Assembly (NCBI GenBank): GCA_015485235.1
Contig: WFTX01000307.1
Span: 1-24,514 of the forward strand
Length of the DNA: 24,514 nucleotides
From: Nitrospirota bacterium
GTDB lineage: Bacteria > Nitrospirota > Thermodesulfovibrionia > Thermodesulfovibrionales > JdFR-85
Reading direction: 5' to 3'
Of this stretch, positions 13,712 to 20,104 are shown in pieces (within the stretch, counting starts at the first letter, position 1; every line of letters starts with the position of its first letter). The translations under genes and the position numbers were made by a program. The notes below the pieces were generated by a model that saw nothing but the letters and a program-made list of their open reading frames with translations, made no database searches and had not been told where the DNA came from.

Positions 13712-14708
13712 GGAGGGTGATCACTGCACCTGGATAGTAAAAGGAGAGGATCTCTCTGTATGTCTTTCCTTCTTCTGCCATCTTTTCCGCTCCCCATTGA
13801 CAGAGACCCACACCATGGCCGTATCCCCTACCATCAAATATGAAGGCTCCGGAACTATCCCTGCCGGTATCGGCCTTGACGGAAAACCATGTGCTCGGGA
13901 GCCTTTTCCAGCCTATAAGCCTCCGGAGGTCCTTTGCGAGGAAGACGGTTTTTCCTTTGCTGTGGGTTATGGTCACTTCCTTCGCACGGCCTGTCCTGGT
14001 CAGTGAAGTTATCTTAAGAGTTCTTATCCCTGATATCCCGAGAGCCCTCTCCAGTTCCATCTTTGTTATGCGTCGTTGCCAGAACCAGTAGGGGGAATTG
14101 GAACAGTCTGAAGAGACGCTTTTGAGATAGGGATAGCTTTTCCCGAAAACCTCCTCGGGGAGTTCCGTCCTGCCCCCGCAGGTTGAGTGATAGAAGGCCT
14201 CAATCAGGTCCCCATTGTAGGTAAGCACTTCTCCTTCAGTCTTCATGACGGCATAGGCGACTCTTGTGTCAAAGTTATCACCCCTGTAAAGCTGGTGGAG
14301 GGTTGAGGAAGTCAGGTCATAGAGCTGGCCGTCGTTCTTGTCCAGATGTTTGAGTGCATATGTCCTTGCGAGAACCGCCTGGGCCTTGAGCGCCTCCATC
14401 GCCCAGTCCTCGGCAACCTCTGAAATAACCACGCTCCGGATATAATCCTCAAGGGGTAGTTCATTGATCAGATAAAGTCCCCTCTTTCCCTTCCAGACTT
14501 CTATATGCCCCCTGTATCTGACCCCGCTTACGAGGAGTTCCCCACGGATGTTTCCTATCCTTTCTATCTTCTGCTCCTGGTCAGGAAGTTCCGGGAACCT
14601 TTCATCCAGGATTAATACCCGTATCTCCTTTCCGGCAGCACCTGCCGGTGAGAGCATGATCAGGGAAAGAATGCAGAGTACTAAGAGGGTTCCGGAGAAT
14701 CTCATCAT
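13698..14708 (-). CDS. SpoIID/LytB-domain protein, secreted peptidoglycan enzyme
   Basis: This 336-aa protein has a signal peptide (about 1-25, cleavage near AGAAG). The SpoIID domain follows, with INELPLEDYIRSVVISEV (E97 the likely catalytic glutamate), LKAQAVLARTYAL, HSTCGGRTE (H174, C177) with C202 downstream, and the C-terminal GRGYGHGVGLCQWGA signature. SpoIID is a lytic transglycosylase that acts on denuded glycan during endospore formation. The protein also occurs in many non-sporulating bacteria, where it is thought to trim the cell wall. Cys and His positions match the metal or disulfide site known in the family. The gene lies 4 nt after DUF2905 and overlaps queA. Confidence 0.92.
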   Translation of the reverse strand: MMRFSGTLLVLCILSLIMLSPAGAAGKEIRVLILDERFPELPDQEQKIERIGNIRGELLVSGVRYRGHIEVWKGKRGLYLINELPLEDYIRSVVISEVAEDWAMEALKAQAVLARTYALKHLDKNDGQLYDLTSSTLHQLYRGDNFDTRVAYAVMKTEGEVLTYNGDLIEAFYHSTCGGRTELPEEVFGKSYPYLKSVSSDCSNSPYWFWQRRITKMELERALGISGIRTLKITSLTRTGRAKEVTITHSKGKTVFLAKDLRRLIGWKRLPSTWFSVKADTGRDSSGAFIFDGRGYGHGVGLCQWGAEKMAEEGKTYREILSFYYPGAVITLHEDR

Positions 14709-14712
14709 TCCC

Positions 14713-14937
14713 TTATCGCTTCCCCACCAGCCAGAACAGGAGTGAGAGGATTATGCTCAGGAGTATACTCGTTGCAAGGGGAAAATAGAAGGTGAAGTTC
14801 TTCTTCTGTATGATTATGTCTCCGGGAAGCCTGCCGATAAAGGGGATCTTGCCGGCCAGTGTGATAAGCCCCCCAAAAAGCACGAGCATTATGCCTATTA
14901 TAATCAGGAACTTTCCCATGTCAGAGAATGGTTCCAT
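14713..14937 (-). CDS. DUF2905 family small membrane protein
   Basis: This 74-aa protein has two hydrophobic helices (about 9-28 and 51-70) around the segment GKIPFIGRLPGDIIIQKKNF, which is the DUF2905 signature. Its function is unknown. It starts 2 nt after queH stops and ends 4 nt before the spoIID-like gene, so it must be cotranscribed with both. Confidence 0.9.
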   Translation of the reverse strand: MEPFSDMGKFLIIIGIMLVLFGGLITLAGKIPFIGRLPGDIIIQKKNFTFYFPLATSILLSIILSLLFWLVGKR

Positions 14938-14939
14938 CG

Positions 14940-15476
14940 TCAGAGCACCTCCTTAAGGTATCTCTCCATCTCGGAATATATGCACCCGCAGTACTTCTGC
15001 CTGTAAAGGCCGAGTTCGCGTGAAATCCTGTTTCCTTCCTTCCAGCCGGACCGGAAATCCTCACCAAGGAATTCTATATCAAGGGAATCCTGTATATCCC
15101 TGCCTGTTTCGAGGATAAGGTTCCTGTCCTGGTAAGGGCTGAAAAGGAGTGTTGTACTGAAGGTTTCATACCCCTCATCCAATGCCGTCCTGGCGGTTTC
15201 TTCAAGTCTCATTCTGTAGCAGTATTCACACCGGTTCTTTTCATCGTAAATCACGGCGCGGAGGAAATCCCTCAGTCCGTAATGGTCTTTCAGGATCAGC
15301 CTGATGTCCCACTCACCGGCCAGCTGCTCCAGGGCCTCGAGTCTTGCCCTGTATTCAGTATATGGATGTATGTTGGGGTTATACCAGAACCCCATAATTT
15401 CCAGCTTTCTCTCCCTGAGGCTCTTTACAGGGTATATCGCACAGTTTGCACAGCAGATATGAAGAAATATACCCAT
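14940..15476 (-). CDS. queH: Epoxyqueuosine reductase QueH
   Basis: This 178-aa protein carries all the QueH (formerly DUF208) cysteines: H7-I-C9-C10-A-N-C13 at the N-terminus, RCEYCYRMR in the middle, and YRQKYCGCIYSE near the end. NPNIHPYTEY, STTLLFSPYQ and DFRSGWKEG are also family segments. QueH reduces epoxyqueuosine in tRNA to queuosine with an Fe-S cluster and is unrelated to the cobalamin-dependent QueG. It is the first gene of the run, with queA downstream. The start is fixed by the family N-terminus. No Shine-Dalgarno site precedes it, and a promoter -10 box ends 6 nt before the ATG. Confidence 0.96.
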   Translation of the reverse strand: MGIFLHICCANCAIYPVKSLRERKLEIMGFWYNPNIHPYTEYRARLEALEQLAGEWDIRLILKDHYGLRDFLRAVIYDEKNRCEYCYRMRLEETARTALDEGYETFSTTLLFSPYQDRNLILETGRDIQDSLDIEFLGEDFRSGWKEGNRISRELGLYRQKYCGCIYSEMERYLKEVL

Positions 15477-15796
15477 CTATTTAGTATAATTTTTCTTGCG
15501 GGCCTATATCAAATATCTGACAGTATTGTGGCAGAGGGGCGCTTTGTGCGGGACCTCATTTGACTCGAAGCGCTGCAAACAATGGAGGGAAAATGGGATA
15601 ATACAAGGTTATGAAACAGGTCATGATGGGGCAGGAGAGGTATCTTCGGGCAAAAATGGACAATTTTCACAAACAATGATTCGGGGGTTTTAGAGCATGG
15701 GTTGTGCCGTGATCAATCTCCCCTCTCTAAAGATAGAGGAGATGCAGTGGCACCCCGGATCAAACATGGAATACTTAAAAGATAATCGGTCTGAAT
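15477..15796. other. 320-nt divergent intergenic region between queH and tamB
   Basis: Apart from the queH promoter I see no gene. A hairpin at about 15719-15746 pairs ATCT and CCTCT with AGAGG and AGAT around CTAAAGAT, with a 2-nt bulge. A 22-codon ORF at 15611-15679 begins after a weak AAGG; I could not assign it. No clear -35/-10 pair or Shine-Dalgarno site precedes the tamB-like start. Confidence 0.6.
15483..15512 (-). promoter_or_regulatory. Sigma70-type promoter of the queH run, probably leaderless
   Basis: On the minus strand TTGATA (15512-15507) and TATACT (15488-15483) are separated by 18 nt. The -10 box ends 6 nt before the queH ATG (15476), so transcription should begin at about the A of the start codon. 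The gene also lacks a Shine-Dalgarno site, as expected for a leaderless message. Confidence 0.55.
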
Positions 15797-18700
15797 ATGA
15801 TGGATAAAGAGACAGGGAAAAAGGGATATGCAAAGAGGAGACTGGCCGTTCTCCTGGGAGTGCTTGTTATCCTGCTCCTTACATGGGGGTTATGGATCTT
15901 CTCAAGACAGCTCGTTCCCGCCTATGTCAGGAAGAGCCTCCTCCCGGAACTTTCGAGACTCACGGGCGGGGAGGTCCTTGTTGAGGGTATTGAGTTCAAT
16001 CCCTTCCCCACCTATCTCAGGCTGAAAAGGCTTGGATTCCGTAAAGGGGGAAGGCTCTACAGGATTACCGATGATCTGACGATATATCCTTCAATCTTTC
16101 CGCTCCTCTGGAAGGAAGTGAGGATCTCGGCAATAGAATTGAGGGGGTTTCGGATCAACGCTGAGATGACGGCCCTTGCCGGAGCCATGTTCCAGAGGGG
16201 GGCTGCCGGAGAGTCGGAGTGGAGCCTGAGACTGGGAAGGCTTTTCGGGACAGGTGGAAGCGTGGATTATAAGATCAGGGAAGGCGGCTACAGGATATCA
16301 TCTTCTTCATTGAGTATTGACGGAGATTTCGAGGAAGGTACCATCTCTATTCAGGCTCCGGAAATAGAGCTATGGGAGGCGGAGAAGAGGATTTATTCCG
16401 GCAGGGGGATGCTTAAGCTCAGTCAGGATGAGGAAAGGCTGCAGATAGATTCCCTTCTTCTCAGGGGAAGTGGCCTTGATCTTAGCTTCCAGGGCGAGGT
16501 GGTGAGGGCCGGTCTGAAGGGGACAATCAGGGTCTCGGTACAGAAGAGATTTATCGAGGATATCTCCGGGCTTTCGCTGAAGGAGATGGAGGATCTGGAA
16601 GGAGAGGGTGAAGTGAGCATTGACCTCTCCGGTGGATCGGACCGGAATATCCTTGACCGGCTTTCATACCGCTTTGACCTAAGTGGTGGAATATACCTTG
16701 AAGACCTGATGATGCTTCTTGGAGAGTCCGAACCACTCCGGGGTTTCGCCCGTTTTGAGGGGACTGTAACCGGGAATGGTGATGACCTCACCGCTAATGG
16801 TGATGCCCGTATGCAGAGGGGGCATATCTATGGAGTGGATGTTGATTCGGTCCGGTGCAGGATTTCGTACTCTGACGGGAGAATGCGCTTTGAGAATGGT
16901 TTCGTCCGTGCCTATGACGGAGAGGCTGATGTGGAGGTGGAGATCAGTCTCCCCCATGTGAATTATTTTACAGTGGATGTCCGGGGCAGAAACCTCAGGA
17001 GCAAGAACCTCCTCAAATTGATAGAATGGGATCCGGGGTTGCCACCCGGTAGGGTTGAGGGCTGGCTCCGCTCGGAGGGGGGGGCCTTCCAGCCAAAGGG
17101 AGAATTCATCTATCATCCTGAGGGTGAGAATCCAGAGGATCTTCTCACTGCACTCAGACATGTAGAAAAGGTGGAAGGGATGTTCCAGGCAGAAGGGGAT
17201 GTGATTCATCTTAAGGGGATAACAGTCTATTCTCCATACTCACTCCTTCAGGCCGGTGGTCAGGTAGATATTTCAAAGGGATCCCTTAGTATCAATGTTT
17301 CACTTTCTTCAAGCGAGATTGAAGATTTGACAGGACGGGAAGATCTCAGAGGTACAGGGTTTTTTGAAGGCACGGTTTCGGGTTCTCTGGAGGAGCCTAT
17401 CGTACAGGGTTATGTCAAGATATGCAAGCTCAATTACAGGGATGTGAATCTCGGTTGTCTCTCGATGCAGATAAGTCATGGTCCGGCGTGGATACGGATA
17501 AATAACGGCAGTATTGGTGAAGAGGACTGGAAAGTTGAACTCTCCGGCAAGATTATGACCGGTGGAGATGAACTGCTCTCCTTTCCCGCCCCGCGGATTG
17601 ATCTTTCAGGAATCATGAAGGGAGTTCCCCTCCAGAAGATTGCCGCTCTGATGCAGCTTGACACCGGTGCTTCGGGAGACCTCTCCGGCAGTATTCGTTT
17701 CACCGGAGAACCTAACGCTCCTGCAATGACCGGGGAGATATCAATCCAGAATCTCAAGCTGATTGATGATATGACTGCTGGCATATTGAAGACCGGGATA
17801 TCTGTGGCTGAAGACAGCGTCAGGCTTACCGGACTTGACTTCCGGTACGGCAGATCCTTCCTTAAAGGTAACCTCCAGGTTGGATCTGCCGGGAGGATGA
17901 TCCATGGTGACCTTGAATACAGCCTCTCGCTTCAAGATATCTATCAGGGAATTCCGGCACAGGTCTGGATTGTCGGGAAGGGCAGAGTCGGTGACGGTGA
18001 TGGGCCGGACCGGGGGGATTTTACCGGAGAGATATTGGTTACTCGCAAGGATGGTTCAAGAGTGAGACTGGGTATGCTCAATTTCTCCATGGATGGAGAG
18101 AGGATAGTGCTGAATGGCTCCCTCTTTGATGGTTTGACAGGTATTACCGGTTCGGCCCATCTTAAGGACGGACGTTCCTGGACCATGGACATCAATATAG
18201 GTGACGGACATTATGAAAAATATCTCAGGATGTTTTATCCAGAGCTCGAAGAAGGGCTTCTCTTCGGCCTGAGCGGGCTTGTCAGACTCCAGGGAGGTAG
18301 TGGCGGTCTTTCAGGAACAGTCGATCTGAGAAGGATTCAGGTCTCTTTCGGGGCGGCAACGGTAATGAATGTCGGAAGGATCCAGATGGATCTCTCAGAC
18401 ACGGGGGTTGTCATAAAAAATATGAAGTTAAAGGCAGGTCCGGCTGATTTCACTATTTCAGGTGGTCTGGGATATGAGACCGGTTATGACCTTGTAATCT
18501 TCGGGGGAACAGAACTGGGGCCCTTCAGGGGACTGATTCCCGGCGTCCGTTATCTTAAGGGAAAGGCTGACTTCGTCTTTTCACTGACAGGCGACTGGGA
18601 GGATCCTGAAATAAATGGTGGAATAACACTCAGGAGGGTTGCCTTTGGAATAAGGGGTCTGCCCGACAGAATCAGATCCTTTAATGCCTATGCGTATGTC

Positions 18701-19759
18701 TATCATAACAGGTTTGTTCTTGAGGATCTTGATTTCCTCTATTCGACGGGAGAGGTCTCCATGAAGGGCAGCGGTGAGGTTAAGCGGTTAAGGTTGAAAA
18801 AGTACAGGTTTGAAGCGAGGGTAAGAAACCTCGAGATAAGACGTCCTGAAGAGTTTTCCCTCAGTCTGGATGGATTTGCGTCGTTAATAGACAGGGGTGA
18901 GACTACGGATCTGACGGGGGAGTTCACTGTTCTCAAGGGAGAATACCGGAAGGATCTGAAGGTGGCTGGAATATTTCAGGCTGAACGGGCCGTCTATACT
19001 ATGGGCACTACCCTGCCTTTCATGGAAAAACTCGTCCTGAACCTCAACCTCTCAGGCAATGAGAACATCTTCATCAGGAACAATATCCTGAACGCCCCTG
19101 TTCAGATTGACCTTGTTCTTACGGGAAGTCTTGCATCGCCCTCGCTGCTTGGCCGGGTTCAGCTTGGAGAGGGAAGGATCTACTTCAGGAACAACATATT
19201 CCGGATAATCCATGCAAGCGCCGACTTCACAGATCCTGCCAGGATTCACCCCTATATAGCCATAAGTGCCAGAACAAGGGTCAGGGACTACAATATCATG
19301 CTCTCCCTGAAGGGCTATCCCGAGCAGTTTGATCTCGCCCTCACATCTGATCCCATACTTAACGAGGTGGATATCATCAGCCTTCTTACTGTAGGCAAGC
19401 TCGGCACTGAGGTCAGGGGCATAGAGGGCGGTATAGGGGCCTCGGAGGCAACGGAGTTTCTGACAGGGGGGCTTCAGGATGTCCTTGAAGAGAGGGTCCG
19501 CTCCATTACCGGCTTTGACAGAATTCTGGTTGAACCCTATGTCTCCGAGACCACCGGCAAGATAGGCCCCAAGGTGACTGTTACAAAGAGACTCCTTTCG
19601 GACAAGCTGTATGTCACCTATACTACCACTATCGATGAAGAGGCGGAACAGATACTCAAGCTTGAGTTTATCCTCAACAGGCATACCTCCGTTATCGGCG
19701 AGAGGGATGAGAACGGCTCCATAGGCGCTGACATTAAATTCCGGTATGAGTTCAGATAA
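15797..19759 (+). CDS. tamB: TamB/AsmA-like translocation and assembly module protein
   Basis: This 1320-aa protein has one N-terminal helix (about 16-35) and then a very long series of beta-rich, AsmA/TamB-type repeats. The C-terminal TamB (DUF490) domain, from about residue 1000, includes GSLASPSLLGRVQLGEGRIY, LTSDPILNEVDIISLLTVGK and the closing strands near KVTVTKRLLSDKLYVTYTT. TamB-family proteins span the periplasm as a hydrophobic groove. They support outer-membrane protein insertion or phospholipid transport, working with an Omp85 partner, which is encoded immediately downstream. ATG 15797 and ATG 15800 are equally placed, and neither has a good Shine-Dalgarno site. Confidence 0.93.
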   Translation: MMDKETGKKGYAKRRLAVLLGVLVILLLTWGLWIFSRQLVPAYVRKSLLPELSRLTGGEVLVEGIEFNPFPTYLRLKRLGFRKGGRLYRITDDLTIYPSIFPLLWKEVRISAIELRGFRINAEMTALAGAMFQRGAAGESEWSLRLGRLFGTGGSVDYKIREGGYRISSSSLSIDGDFEEGTISIQAPEIELWEAEKRIYSGRGMLKLSQDEERLQIDSLLLRGSGLDLSFQGEVVRAGLKGTIRVSVQKRFIEDISGLSLKEMEDLEGEGEVSIDLSGGSDRNILDRLSYRFDLSGGIYLEDLMMLLGESEPLRGFARFEGTVTGNGDDLTANGDARMQRGHIYGVDVDSVRCRISYSDGRMRFENGFVRAYDGEADVEVEISLPHVNYFTVDVRGRNLRSKNLLKLIEWDPGLPPGRVEGWLRSEGGAFQPKGEFIYHPEGENPEDLLTALRHVEKVEGMFQAEGDVIHLKGITVYSPYSLLQAGGQVDISKGSLSINVSLSSSEIEDLTGREDLRGTGFFEGTVSGSLEEPIVQGYVKICKLNYRDVNLGCLSMQISHGPAWIRINNGSIGEEDWKVELSGKIMTGGDELLSFPAPRIDLSGIMKGVPLQKIAALMQLDTGASGDLSGSIRFTGEPNAPAMTGEISIQNLKLIDDMTAGILKTGISVAEDSVRLTGLDFRYGRSFLKGNLQVGSAGRMIHGDLEYSLSLQDIYQGIPAQVWIVGKGRVGDGDGPDRGDFTGEILVTRKDGSRVRLGMLNFSMDGERIVLNGSLFDGLTGITGSAHLKDGRSWTMDINIGDGHYEKYLRMFYPELEEGLLFGLSGLVRLQGGSGGLSGTVDLRRIQVSFGAATVMNVGRIQMDLSDTGVVIKNMKLKAGPADFTISGGLGYETGYDLVIFGGTELGPFRGLIPGVRYLKGKADFVFSLTGDWEDPEINGGITLRRVAFGIRGLPDRIRSFNAYAYVYHNRFVLEDLDFLYSTGEVSMKGSGEVKRLRLKKYRFEARVRNLEIRRPEEFSLSLDGFASLIDRGETTDLTGEFTVLKGEYRKDLKVAGIFQAERAVYTMGTTLPFMEKLVLNLNLSGNENIFIRNNILNAPVQIDLVLTGSLASPSLLGRVQLGEGRIYFRNNIFRIIHASADFTDPARIHPYIAISARTRVRDYNIMLSLKGYPEQFDLALTSDPILNEVDIISLLTVGKLGTEVRGIEGGIGASEATEFLTGGLQDVLEERVRSITGFDRILVEPYVSETTGKIGPKVTVTKRLLSDKLYVTYTTTIDEEAEQILKLEFILNRHTSVIGERDENGSIGADIKFRYEFR

Positions 19760-19814
19760 GATGTTTACACTAATGTTGAATATGCACAGCGAGCGCATTT
19801 TTAATCGTATCGAT

Positions 19815-19835
19815 CCCCATGGTCTTGCCACGGGG
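19815..19835 (+). repeat. Hairpin with GGTCTTGCC core (copy 1)
   Basis: CCCCATGG pairs with CCACGGGG around TCTTG, with one A-C mismatch. The central GGTCTTGCC is shared exactly with the stronger hairpin 60 nt downstream. It is flanked by CGCATT and AATGCG in inverted order. Confidence 0.55.
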
Positions 19836-19876
19836 AATGCGAGCGAATGTAATGAGATAAAACTTCCTTACATATC

Positions 19877-19910
19877 GAAGATACCCTGCGGTCTTGCCGC
19901 AGGGTTCTTC
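19877..19910 (+). terminator. Strong hairpin, possible attenuating terminator or REP-like element (copy 2)
   Basis: ACCCTGCGG (19883-19891) pairs perfectly with CCGCAGGGT (19897-19905) around TCTTG. GAAGA (19877-19881) pairs with TCTTC (19906-19910) past one bulged T. The 3' side continues as TTCTTCATT rather than a pure U run, so it is at best a weak rho-independent terminator. It could lower expression of the Omp85 gene relative to tamB. Confidence 0.45.
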
Positions 19911-20104
19911 ATTAAGGAGGCAGGGGGCCATGCCCTCAAACCTTTCCAAAACCGATGGGATATTGCATGATGACGGATAGAGCAGGATCTGTCAGGTGGC
20001 GGGATCCTTATCCTGAGAGTGTTACCTTAAGCAAAGGTATCGCTGGAAAGGTTTTTCGGTTATCCCCCCTGCCTCGAAGCTTGCAATTATCCCGGATATC
20101 TGTG

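Larger units (their letters stand above)
19760..20104 (+). other. 345-nt spacer between tamB and the Omp85 gene, with two hairpins and a mini-ORF
   Basis: Two hairpins with the same GGTCTTGCC core lie at 19815-19835 and 19877-19910. After them comes AAGGAGG (19914-19920), 9 nt before an ATG at 19930 that opens a 16-codon ORF ending at 19980. The Omp85 frame is itself open from 19955, but those first 50 codons encode nothing like a signal peptide. The spacer may be a partial terminator, a processing site or a dispersed repeat. Confidence 0.55.

Noticed and set aside
15485..15490. TATAAT on the plus strand as a promoter for tamB
   Set aside because: No -35-like hexamer at the right distance and it lies about 310 nt from the tamB start; the opposite-strand promoter for queH is better matched.
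15560..15602. TTGACT and GATAAT as a tamB promoter
   Set aside because: The two boxes are 31 nt apart, too far for one promoter.
19052..19831. Minus-strand open frame of 259 codons
   Set aside because: Antisense to the conserved TamB C-terminal domain, and it begins in the hairpin spacer without a ribosome site.
19955..20104. N-terminal 50-residue extension of the Omp85 protein
   Set aside because: The extension is charged and not signal-like, whereas a standard signal peptide starts at ATG 20105.
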